64,000 bases of DNA from Jaltomata sinuosa. Taxonomy: Eukaryota; Streptophyta; Magnoliopsida; Solanales; Solanaceae. The notes under the pieces were generated by a model. It was given only the letters and a program-made list of their open reading frames with translations, made no database searches and was not told the origin of the DNA. Below are positions 35,236 to 46,689 of this stretch, piece after piece (position 1 is the first letter of the stretch; every line of letters begins with the position of its first letter). The stretch is taken from the NCBI GenBank assembly GCA_003996215.1, contig QJPP01004043.1, positions 1 through 64,000 on the forward strand, written 5' to 3'. The translations under genes were made by a program, and so were the position numbers.

Positions 35236-37465
35236 TGTAACAACTGATGAGTCATTACGGGTAAACCTTTTGTGCCAAGTTTCGGGTTAGAAAGCTTTCG
35301 AGTTTGGGAGTTGGAAATTTTGGGTTAGGCTAGTCTCGGGCAGTTTCTGAGAAAGGTATGGTCTAGGGCAATCCGGGTGAGGATTGGGTAACGTGTCTTG
35401 TGTTGAACTAATTTTCCTTTAGCTAAGTCGTTAAAGAGTCCGAGGGACTTTTCGGAAATGAATTCGGGTAAGTAGAACTACCAGTATTAAAGTTGACGTG
35501 AAGGGGCTGTTCCGGAACATCAAGAATTAAGGTGTGTTGTAAAATGGGCACTTTTGTGAAAATTTCTGAGATTCTGTCCCATGTCAACCATTATAGCGGT
35601 TGACACTACGCTACTGCAGTTTCTGCTATAACAAAATAATTCTCGCTATAGCGTAAGTCAACGATGGTCAGCACCACCATAGTAGTCGATTCCGCTATGG
35701 CGGTACCTCTATAGTGGTGTACGGACCACTATAGCAGACTGAGTCAGGATTTAATGCAGAAACTTCCCCAAAACATTGAGTTTTTCCTCAAGAGCATTTT
35801 GGAGAAAGGAAAGGGCGATTTGATCGATTTCAACTCCGTTCTTTATCATTTTTCATTCCAAAGGTAAGGATTTTACTCTCCTAACTTCATACTATATTCC
35901 CTACGTAGTAGAATTGCTAGTTTTAGGCTTAGAGGAAGGTTTGGATTGACTTAGGAATAGTAGAATTCGGGGAAAAATGAGATTCTAGGGTTTTAAGTTC
36001 TTGGGTCTTGAATATTGTTGATGGGCTATGATCAATTCATCATAATTCGCTTAATGTATCCATAAAAAATGGTAGATTTAGGTGAATTAGTGGTGAAAAA
36101 ACCCAGAAATGGGTGGAATAATTATAATTTTAGCCTGGGCCATTGGACTGATTTTAGTATATCTTGTAATCATTTTTAGACCAAGAACAAGCAAAAGTTT
36201 CAGAAAATAGGAAGGCTCTGGAGTAGAGTTTTTGAGTTATTCGAGGTAGGTGATGGTTACTATTTTCTCAATATGCAATATGTGTTCATGTACTATCGCT
36301 TAGTATTGTATGAGTTGCATGCTTAGGAAAGGAATTATGAATGTCTAGCTATCCTGTGTCAACTATGTGAAATGAATTGGTTTGATTACTTGTTGGTTTA
36401 CAAGTGTGATGTTGTTCATTATTTATTGACTTGTTGAATTATGTGTGATATTTTGTCGGCTCGGGTACCACGCCTGGTACAAGATATTTATCGGTTGGCT
36501 TGGGTATCACACCTGGTACAGGATATTTATCGGTTGGCTCGGGTACCATGCCTGGTACGGGAATGATATCGATTGGCTCAGGTACTACGCCTAGTATGGG
36601 TTCTATAAATTGGTTGGCTCGGGTACCACGCCTCATACGGGTTTAATTGTACTTGCATTGATTGTATTCTAATGATGGTTCCATGAGTGGACCGGGTTGT
36701 ATTGTTGATATGTGATTGTTGCATGATGGTCCATTAGAGACCGGGTAGTTATACATAACTGTGGGGATGGTCATAGTGTAGACCGGAATTGCATGTTGAA
36801 CCCTTAGGTGTTGTCTTAGGGATCCGTAGTTGGTCCGGGTTAGTTGAAGGGATATATGTTATTGTCATGATGTGTTGTGTAATGGCTGTCAGACTTGTTA
36901 TGTGATTGGTAAGCTGGAGGAAAGACTTAGAGTCTAGTTTTATTGTTGGCTTGTATTACATGTTTTACTTTACTTTACCTAGCTTTAGTTTATTGTTCAT
37001 ATCTTATTTATTGGAGCTGACTGATGATTCTACCAATACACGGTGGTTGTGTACTGAGTCTGCACTTGTTTTCCTTTTATAAGTACAAGACATCTTTCGG
37101 CGGCTCCTATGCGACCTCAGATCTAGTCCCGACGAGTTCAGAATTCAAGGGTGAGCTGCTTCTTCCAGGCTACCTTGTCTTCATCCTGATTAGTTGTAGA
37201 CCATTTATTTCGGGTTTAAACTCTTATTTTTGGGGTTGCATCCGTATATTCTAGAGAGTAGTAGATATTTTTGGTACGATGACTTTAAATTTCTAGGGGT
37301 AGTTTTCCGCAGGTTATTATTAGCCTTTAATCAGATGTGAATGATAGTTTATTTTCAGTGCAAACTGGTGTTGAGCTGTTAGTTATACTAAGTGTTGGAT
37401 TGATATTGGTTCGCTCATCCGGGGGTTTCGGATGGGTGCTACTCACGACGAGTTGGGTCATGACA
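35236..37465 (+). mobile_element. Family-B element B1, 5' LTR
   Basis: A 2,230-bp LTR from TGTAACAACTGATG to GGGTCATGACA. It matches the 3' LTR at 50313-52021 and the reversed LTR at 53530-55729. It contains the GCTATAGC palindrome cluster (35585-35725) and the GGTACC minisatellite. It was inserted into the A1 LTR at 35235/35236. Confidence 0.88.
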
Positions 37466-37683
37466 AAGATAGTATCAGAGCCCTAGGTTCGTTGATCTTG
37501 TCATACCAAAATGGGTCTAGTAGAGTCTTGCGGAATGGTACGGAGATGTTTGTACTTTTCTTCGAGAGGCTATAGGACTTTAGGAAACTATCTCTTCTTT
37601 CTTCCTTCGTGCTATAACTCGATTCTAATTGGTATCTGGTGATACAAATTGGTATCTACCTTCTTTCACTCTTTTGTCCGCAG
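37466..37683 (+). other. B1 primer-binding site and leader
   Basis: AGTATCAGAGCCC at about 37471-37483 is a slightly mutated form of the tRNA-Met complementary site TGGTATCAGAGCC, expected just inside a 5' LTR. The leader runs to the gag ATG at 37684. Confidence 0.7.
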
Positions 37684-38673
37684 ATGGTTAACGCCAGAAA
37701 TAACAGAGTGAGAGTGGTGATCCCGGCAGCGAGCCTAGCGGTCAGAGAGAGAGAAAGGGGAAGGGGCAGCGGCAGAGGTAGGGCAACACCCGCCAGGGGT
37801 GGAGCTCAGGCAGCTGCAGGTGCAAGGGCAGCGACCCCTCCCCCACCCCAGGATCCAATTGAGGAGGAAGTTAAGGTTGTTGTTGAGGAGGGTGCAGAAC
37901 AGGCGGAGGCGGCACCGGCTGAAGGTGCAGGCCTTCCCCCTGTGACTCCCGAGGCATTTCAGTAAGTGTAAACTTTTCTGAGTGGGCTGGTAGGTGCTGG
38001 AGCCACCCCTACGGGTACTGCAGATCAGGTTTTAGGCACCCAGCCTGCAGTTGCAACGACTCCTAGGATGGATACGGCGTTGGGTACTGATGACTTCTTC
38101 CGTCCGATGCTAGGTCCGGTTATGACTGGGAATGGGCATGAGATGCTGACTAAGTTTTTGAAACTGAAACCTCCTACGTTTCAGGGTACTAAGAAAGAGG
38201 ATGCTTATGAGTTCATCTTGGATTGTTATGAGAGGCTGCATAAGCTGGGCATTGTGCAGCAGCATGGGGTAATGTTCGTCACTTTCTAACTTTAGGGTAA
38301 TGCCAAGCAGTGGTGGAGGTCTCATGTGAAGTGTCGACCATAAGTTTTGCCTCCATTGACTTGGACGGAGTTCCATGATGTTTTCTTAGAGAAGTATGTG
38401 CCCCGCACTCTGAGGGACCGTAAAAAGGATGAGTTTCTGTCACTTGAGCAGGGTAACATGTCGGTCTCAGCCTATGAGGCCAAATTCCATGCATTGTCGC
38501 GTTGTGCTACTCAGCTTCTGGGTATGGAAGAGGAGAGGATTCATTTGTTTGTGAAGGGCCCGAATACGGAGTTGCATGTGTTGTTTGTGCATATGACTTC
38601 AGCGGGGAAGAGCTTCAATGAGGTAACAGATTATGTGAAGAAGTTAGAGGGGGTTACAAATCGGGCAGGCTAA
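37684..38673 (+). pseudogene. B1 gag, broken
   Basis: Begins MVNARNNRVRV and has an Arg/Gly/Ala-rich N-terminus. A retrotransposon gag core follows (WTEFHDVFLEKYVP, SLEQGNMSVSAYEAKFHALS). In-frame stops at about 37963, 38287 and 38671, together with frame changes, make it non-functional. It would form the particle structure of a Ty3/gypsy element. Confidence 0.85.
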
Positions 38674-38674
38674 G

Positions 38675-39511
38675 GTGTTGCCAAGAAGTCCCGGAATGAC
38701 AGAAATTTCAGTGGCTCATACTCCAGAGGTCACAACCAGCAGATATATTCTGCTCGTCCTATTCAGTCAACCTTGCCAGCTTCTACAGGTGGTCGTCCGT
38801 GAGCCAGTCAGTTCTCAGCTCCTAGAGGCCAGGGGGCTTCTTATACTTCTACTAGCAGGACTACACCGCGGATGCTTTCACTGTGATGATCCGGGTCACT
38901 TCAAGAGGGAGTTCCCTCACAGGCAAATAGGTAATCAGGCTAAGCAACAGTCTAAGGCTGTGGTTCCAGCATCTAGAGGTGGTTATGCTAGGGGTCGTCC
39001 ACAGGATGGGCGAGGTAACTTTCAGAGAGGCAGAAGAGACAGAGAGAATGGCAGCACGGGCAGGGGTGTGGCGCAGCCATCCAGGAAAGTTGCTCGGATT
39101 GATGATCAGGCTCACTGTTATGCTTTTTCAGGGAAGTCTGAGGCTGAGGCGTCAGTTGCAGTGATCACAGGTACAATTCTAGTCTGTGATAGAATTGATT
39201 CTATACTATTTGACCCAGGTTCTACTTATTCGTATGTGTCTGTGAATTTTTATTTGGGTCTGGATTTGGTTTGTGATGTCCTTGATTCCCCTATTCAAGT
39301 TTCTACCCTGATTAGAGAGTCTGTGATAGTGACCCACGTTTATCGTACTTGTCTTGTGGTGTTTGTGGGGCTGCAGACTTGGGTATATTTGATTATTTTG
39401 GGCATGTTGGATTTTGATGTTATTTTAGGGATGACATGGTTGTCTCCATGTCATGTTGTGTTGAATTGTAATTCTAAGACTGTGACTCTAGAGATTCTGG
39501 GTAAAGGATAG
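38675..39511 (+). pseudogene. B1 gag zinc knuckle and aspartic protease, degenerate
   Basis: Contains a CCHC knuckle that reads CFHCDDPGHFKREF, in which the fourth metal ligand Cys is Phe. It also contains an aspartic protease core with ILFDPGSTYSYVS, where the usual Asp-Thr/Ser-Gly has Pro at the second position, and GMLDFDVILGMTWL. Both changes are expected to inactivate. The frame ends at a TAG at 39509. Confidence 0.85.
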
Positions 39512-39527
39512 ACTAGAGTAGGAAGGT

Positions 39528-40606
39528 GTGTACAGGCCTAAGCCGGCTAAGATCATATTATTTGTCCGAGCTAAAAAGTTAGTGGGAAGGGGTTTTTTGG
39601 GCTTCTTGGCTCATCTCTGGGATGATAGTGCGGGGTCCCTATCGATTGAGTCAGTTCTGGTAGTTTCACAGTTACAAAAGGTGTTTTCGGTTGATTTGCC
39701 TAGCATGCCTCCGAATAGAGACATTGACTTTTGTATAGACTTAGAGTCGGGCTGTCGCCCAATTTCTATTCCTCCCTATCATATGGCTCCGGCAGAGTTG
39801 AGGGAACTTAAGACTCAGCTTCAGGAACTCTTAGATAAAGGTATTATTCGTCCCAGTGCTTTACCTTGGGGTGCTCAGGTGTTGTTTGTGAAAAAGTAGG
39901 ATGGTAGTATGAGGATGTATATAGACTACATGCAACTGAATAAGGTCACTATCCAAAACAAGTATCCTTTACCTCGCATGGATGACCTCTTTGACCAGTT
40001 GCAGGGTGCGTCTGTATTTTCGAAGATTGACTTACGCTCAGGGTACCATCAGTTAAATATTAGGCCTAAGGACATCCCTAAGATGACATTTCAGACTCGG
40101 TATGGGCATTACGAGTTCCTAATGATGTCATTTGGGTTGACCAATGCACCGGCGACATTCATGAGTTTGATGAATGGGGTATTCAAATCTTATTTGGATT
40201 CGTTTGTCATTGTGTGTATTGATGATATTTTGATCTACTCCAAGAGTAGGGAGGAGCATGCTAAGCATTTTTGTATTATTTTGGATATTTTTAGGCACTA
40301 GGAACTATATGTCAAGTTTTCCAAGTGTGAATTTTGGTTGACTTCAGTCGCTTTCTTGGGGCATGTGGTGTTAGAAAAGGGGGTGATGGTGGATCCCAGA
40401 AGATTGAGGCAGTTAAGAGATGGGTCTGGCCTAGCTTTGTGACTGAGGTTAGGAGCTTTGTGGGGCTTGTTGTCTACTATCGCAGGTTTTTCAAGGATTT
40501 TGCGTCTATTGCTACTCACTTGACAAGGTTTACTCAAAAAGAGGTACCATTCGTGTGGTCCGACAAGTGTGAGAAGAGCTTCCAAAAGCTCGAGACACTT
40601 CTTACC
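39528..40606 (+). pseudogene. B1 reverse transcriptase, broken
   Basis: Ty3/gypsy RT motifs in order: GIIRPSALPWGAQVLFVKK, MRMYIDYMQLNKVTIQNKYP, FSKIDLRSGYHQL, FGLTNAPATFM and CIDDILIYSKS (the YxDD motif as CIDD). Stops at 39897 and 40299 interrupt it. The connection to RNase H is split by the 983-bp insertion that starts at 40607. Confidence 0.9.
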
Positions 40607-41589
40607 TAGAGCTGTTAAAATGAGCTTGGCCCGTGAGGCCGACTCAACCCAGCCCTTTAATTAAGTGGGGTTGGGCTAAGTTTTTGCAACCCATTTAGAA
40701 GTGAAGCTTATAAGCCCAACCTCACTTGACCCATCAGCCTCATAGGCCTAACCCGTGGCCTCAGAGGCCAGCCCGCTAAGTTAAAAGATAATTAATAATA
40801 TATTTATTTATCAAATAAAAAATTTAAAATAATTAAACAAGGTAAAACAAAAATAAAATACAATAGTAATTACTCATTTAATCAATAGCCATTAGTAATA
40901 TAATACATTACATTAATATATCATATTATATATGATATATTATATTCATATATACATATTCTTTGCCTTTTGATCTTCCGACTTCTCTTTGCTCATAAGC
41001 AGCAAGAAAAATTAGGGCTTTTAAAAGTCATTTCTCTTTCTTTTGTGCACAGTTTTTCTTATTTTTCTTTCCAGATCTCTGTCTTAGTTCAAATCTTCCT
41101 TCAATAAATCTCCTTCCAGTTAAAGTGAAGTTATTAAGCTCTAATTGATGAATTACATAATTTTTAACACTTTAGAATTTTAGTTTTGTAATTTTGTAAC
41201 TGGGCAAAACTTTTGTGTATAAAAGATTTGTAAATTTTTAGATTATTATAATTTAGATGTGCAGAAGTATGTTGACAATCTTTTTAACTAGCTAATTATT
41301 TTTTGTTCTTCATTTGAGTGATATTAATTATTATCGTATAAACCTATTATTAAAATAAAGACTTATAATGATTTGTAATTTTTTAGTAATTATATTTTTT
41401 TGTTTATTATGTTACGGGTCACTTTTAATTTTTATTGAAGGGCCAGCCCGTCCTAGCGCGCGGCCCGCTTAGAGTTGGGTTGAGTTGCTAGTTTAAAGGC
41501 TCTTTAGTTAAAAGGGTCAGCCCATCCTAGCCCATTTAACTCTCTGGCCCACTAAGGTTGGGTTGGGCCAGCCCGTTTTGACAGCTCTA
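40607..41589. mobile_element. 983-bp TIR element inside B1
   Basis: Begins TAGAGCTGTTAAAATGAGC and, reversed from the other end, TAGAGCTGTCAAAACGGGC. It is flanked by TTACC on both sides (40602-40606 and 41590-41594). Both ends carry imperfect inverted GGCCCGT/GGGCCAGCCCG words over about 100 bp, and the centre is AT-rich. No transposase is present. A 5-bp duplication is not typical of the main plant TIR superfamilies, so I leave the superfamily open. Confidence 0.85.
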
Positions 41590-42874
41590 TTACCACAATC
41601 CCTATTCTTTTATTGTCGGTTGAAGGTAAGGATTTCATTGTGTATTGTGATACTTTACATTCGGGTTTGGGTATTGTGTTAATGTTGGACAGGAATGTTA
41701 TAGTGTATGCTTCAAAGTAGTTGAAGACTCATGAGAAGAATTACCCAACTCACGACTTGGAGTTGACAGCGGTGGTATTTACACTTAAAATTTGGAGGCA
41801 CTAACTCTATAGTGTCAAGTGTGAAGTGTTTATGGACCATTGCAGCCTGCAGCATGTGTTCACTCAGAAGGACTTGAATCTCAGGCAGAGGAGGTGGATG
41901 GAGCTATTGAATGATTATGATGTGACCATCCAGTATCATCAGGTCAAGGCTAATGTGGTGGCAGATGCATTGAGCCAGAAGACGGTTAGAATAGGCAGTT
42001 TGGCTTATTTGGGGGTGTCCAAATGAACATTGGCTAAGGAGATTCAGGCTTTAGAATCTAAGTTCATGCAATTGGGAATCTCAGAACAGGGTGGAGTGTT
42101 GGACAGTATTGAGGTCAAATCCACATTCATAGAAGAAATATAGGCCAAGCAGTTTCAGGATGCACAGTTGAACAAGCTTCGGAGCAAGGTATTATCCGGA
42201 GAGTCTGGGGACATCGAGTTGGGCGGTGATAGGGTGATGAGCTTCAAGGAGAGTATTTGTGTTCCTTGGGTTGATGACATAATTCAAAAAGTGTTGGCAA
42301 AGACTAATGGTTTGCGGTATTCGATTCATCCGGGCATGACCAAAATGTACAGGGACTTGAGGCAACTTTATTGGTAGCCTGGGATGAAAGGGACATAGCT
42401 AATTATGTGTCTAAGTGTCAGAAATGTCAGCAGGTCAAGTATGAACACCAAAGGCCTGCAGGATTACTTCCGTGAATGCCCATTCCTGAGTGGAAGTGGG
42501 AAAGGATAACCATGGATTTCGTGATGGGTCTTCTTAAGACCTTGGAAAAGTATGACTCTATCTGGTTCATTGTAGACAGGCTGACCAAGTCAACTCACTT
42601 CATTCCGGTCAGGATGAACTATAATTCATAGCAGCTGGCTAAAATCTATGTTAAGGAGATTGTGAGACTGCACGAGGTGCCACTCTCAATCATTTCAGAC
42701 GTGGGTATTCAGTTTACCTCCAAGTTATGGGGTAAGTTACATGAAGAGTTGGGCACTCAACTCACTTTCAACACGGCATCTGATCCTCAGACAGATGGTC
42801 AGTCAGAGAGGACATTTCAGGTATTGGAGGACATGTTGAGAGCATGTGTGATCGACGTTAGGGGTCATTGGGAC
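41590..42874 (+). pseudogene. B1 RNase H and integrase N-part, broken
   Basis: Continues the RT frame after the insertion: KDFIVYCDTLHSGLGIVLM (RNase H), WMELLNDYDVTIQYHQVKAN and ANVVADALSQKT, then integrase HHCC sequence HPGMTKMYRDLRQ and CQKCQQ. The integrase core follows, with KYDSIWFIVDRLTKSTHF and TDGQSERTFQVLEDML. Several stops and one frameshift (near 42380, where the reversed copy B2 has one more base) disable it. The frame is cut at 42874 by the Tat-like LTR and resumes at 49546. Confidence 0.9.
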
Positions 42875-43475
42875 TGTTGACACCCAATTTTGGCCCTCCA
42901 TAATTTAGTTAATTACTCAAACTTCTTCAATTTTAACAATTTGAAATAATTGTTTTACAAAATTAAAATATTTTCAATGCATTTTGGTCATTTTTGCAAT
43001 AAAAGAAATATTTTTATATATTTCATAATATTTATGTTATATGCATAATTCCAACATTTATTTGAAATTTTTTTAATTATTTTCGTATAAAATAAATGCT
43101 TAATTAATTTAGTGTTTCATTTTATCAAAATTGAGTAAGTTATAGTCTAATTAATACATTTAGTCTATTTTATGAATTAATTATTTTACTTTGTTACGTT
43201 AAGAAGCTTGATTAATTAATTAGATAATTAATTTATCTCAATTTTACCTCGAGTCAATTTCAATTTGATCATTTCGTTAATGTTTTGGCTATATTTTAAA
43301 TTCAAACTTGGCCATATTTTAAACATCTATTTCAGCACCCTTTAAACCCAATAAATATCAGCCATTTTTGGCCCAAATCCCTCAAAACCTGGCCCAACAC
43401 CCTTAACACACCCTTTTACTCCTTTCTTCTCCTTTTTCCAGACACAACCAAACGACCCTCTTCTCCAAGCAAAAC

Positions 43476-46400
43476 TGTCACGACCCAACTACCGGGCCGT
43501 GCGGGCACCTACTCTAATCCACCTAGATAGGAGAACTCTTACCACCCGAACCAACAGGTAAAGCGGAAAAAGAAATAAATCATGAAATAAAACCCCCTTT
43601 TATACATGGAACTTCCTTTACAAAATTTCAAGAAATAACGACTTACAAAACTTGCGGAAAATCATTTACAATATGAGACAGCCCTCCCTAGAACCTAGTC
43701 TACTCCGGTACAAGAGCTTCTACAAGATGAGCTTATAACATAAGATGGACACAACTCCTACCATAGAAGGAAGTAGGAGCTGCTGGAAGATCACCGCAAT
43801 CCTGAACCTGTGAAACATCACCAACCCTGCAACCAGACTATACCCAAAAAGGTATAGCAAGAGTAGAATCAGTACAAACACACATACTGGTAGGCATCAT
43901 CGACTGACCCGAATTCACTCCTACCATCATATAAAAATCAAGATAAAATGCACAAGGTAAATACTTCACCCTTTTCAACATCACTTTTAACAATTCCCCT
44001 TTTTCGGAATCGACCATCCTAACCTTTAGACTTACCAAGTTACCTTGTCACCTAGACTTCCCAAGTCACCTCCTTGACTAGATATTCAGACTTAACCCGA
44101 CTAACTGCCCGACCAAACCACTTATACCCGTAGTATTACTTACCAGTGTCCGGACCCTTCACGGACCCCTAGGACAACCTTCCACCCTGGTTACAACAAC
44201 CAACAACTACAACCCCAGACTTCCAGTCTTACTCCAAATTTACAAATCACATGGAATTCACCTAGCAACCATTGACACATTCAATGACAACAACAAAGTT
44301 ATATCTAAATCTCTTTCTAATCCCAAAACCCGGACCCTCCAAGGATCCTATAACCACACCTAAGTGTTCAACAGGCTACCCGGTCTACGCCAAGACCCAC
44401 CCTTAGCTTATTAACCATAAATAATTTCTGACTGCCATTAGTACACTTAATGACAACGATTGTGAACTTATAACCTTTTTTACATAGTCTGGACCCACCC
44501 GGATCCCCCTAACACATCTAGGTGTCAACATGGAAAACCCGATCTACATCAAGATCAACTAATAACCCACATAATAACCCGGCCTACACCAAGACCAAAC
44601 TCACAATATCATATAACAACCCGGACTACACCAAGACCAACCGACAATATAATATAACAACCCGTCCTACACCAAGACCAAACTCACAATATCATATAAC
44701 AACCCGGCCTACACCAAGACCCAACTCACAATATAATATAACAACCTGTCCTACGCCAAGACCCAACTCATAATATAATATAACAACCTGGACTACACCA
44801 AGACCAAACTCACAATATAATATAACAACCCGGCCTACACCAAGACCCAACTCACAATATAATATAACAACCCAGCCTACACCAAGACCAAATAATGATC
44901 AACATAATAACCCGGTCTACACCAAGACCAACATAATAACCTGGCCTACACCAAGACCAACCGACAACATAATATAACAACCCGGCCTACACCAAGACCA
45001 AACTCACAATATCATATAACAACCCGGCCTCTCATGAACCATAAGCAATTATTACATTTCAATAAAACAACCTGGTCCACTCACGAAACCAATAACAATT
45101 AATACAATACAACAATGTCCATGCAATGATGCAGTAAAATAAACCCGTACCAGGCGTGGTACCCGAGCCAACCGTTAGTATTTCATACCAGGTGTGGTAC
45201 CCGAGCCAACCATTTGTTATACCTGTACCAGGCGTGGTACCCGTGCCAACTATTTGTTATACCCGTACCAAGCGTGGTACTCGAGCCAACCGAATATCAA
45301 TAATCCACAGTCAAATAATGAACAACACTTGTAATCCAATAAGCAACACACCGTTCAATTCACAAGCTGTAAAACAGGACCCTTAGACATTCTACACAAT
45401 TCCTCTAAGCCATGCAATTCATACAAACACTTAGATAAGAGTACAAAATATACAACATTCACAGGAATCGTAAGCCATCACCTACCCCATTTTGGGTACA
45501 CTATGAACCATCAAATCCCGTCCAAAGACTAACTCCGGTTCATCCCTTTAAACATGCAGTTAATTACATTTATTCCTGACCCTCTTCCTAGGACCAAATA
45601 CAACCTGGGAAAACCATTTCCAGCCTTAGAACACAACCAAACAATTATCCTAATTATTCCAATTAGTCCAGAACTTCCATTCCTTACACATTTTTTAATT
45701 ACTAACCCTTTTCTGGTTCCCCGAACCTTCCGATATTCTAGTTTCCACATTTTTATTAGCAAAATCACATAATTTAAGCAATGCCTAGAATATCACAACA
45801 CCATATTCCCATTCTACCATTTTCAAAGTAATCTAACAATTCAACAACTTCCTTCAGACTCTGTGCCCGAAAGTCTAACCATGGATTCTCCCTTTCATTC
45901 TATACAATAATACGAAAATGAAATCAGTCAATCTACTCTTGGAAGAAACCTAGCCTACCTGAATGTCAAGCAGCTGCAACCATGCGTTTCTGGCTCCGTG
46001 GAGGCATTCCTGGCGGTTCTGCAGGCCCGAATCCGTGGTTTCACATCCTTTTTACCAGAATTCCTCCTCCCCATGGCTCTCAAGCCTTGGAGCAGCCTAG
46101 GATAGTTTTTGGAATAGCTCTCATTTGTTTTTGGGGTTGAATGGGAGAGAATGAAATTTAAAACCCATTTTCTGGGTTTTCTGGTCCTGTCTCTCCGCTA
46201 TAGCGGTCAGTGCTCCGCTATAGCGGTACCGCCGTAGTAGAGTTAACCGCTATGGTGGAGGTTGATCGTCTTGATTTTCACTATAGTGGTAATTATGCCA
46301 CTATAGCGGAGGTCGCCGTGGCGGAGCGGTAGCGCTCGTTACGGATAGAATATCAAGAAATCTCTAAAATTGGTCTATTTTACAACACACTTATTTTCTC

Positions 46401-46689
46401 GATGTTTTGGAACAACCTCTTCACATCAACCTCAATTTCGAGAGCTCTACTTCCCGGAATTTGATTTTGAAAAGTCCCCCTTACTCCTCTATTTCTTAGC
46501 TACAAGAAAAACTAGCTCGAACCAAGACATCTAACCTAATCCTTACCCGGATTGCCCTAGACCTTACCTCACTCCAAAATCGGTCGAGACTAGCCTAGCC
46601 CAAAATTTTCAACTCCCAAACCCTGGAAGTTTTCTAACCCGACACTTGGCATGAATGGTTTACCCGTAACGACGAACCTGGTCGTTACA
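43476..46689 (-). mobile_element. Family-A solo LTR (A2), reversed, nested in the Tat-like LTR
   Basis: Plus-strand ends are TGTCACGACCC and GGTCGTTACA, i.e. TGTAACGACC...GGTCGTGACA on the minus strand. Flanks AAAAC and AAAAT are a probable 5-bp duplication with one change. The 3,214-bp copy is the most complete family-A LTR here and includes the GCTATAGC clusters at 46195-46330. No internal element sequence remains. Small frames in it are repeat artefacts. Confidence 0.88.
44560..45020. repeat. About 40-bp minisatellite, 11 copies, in the A2 LTR
   Basis: Eleven copies of ACCCGGCCTACACCAAGACC followed by variable CAACTCACAATATAATATAAC, mostly at 38-42 bp spacing. The equivalent region of A1 has only one or two such words (for example AGACCGGGATGGCATG at 33551), so the array expanded after the copies separated. 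Confidence 0.85.

Noticed and set aside
44522..44773. An 83-codon Thr/Arg/Pro-rich frame with repeats
   Set aside because: It is translation of the 40-bp LTR minisatellite, not a repeat protein.
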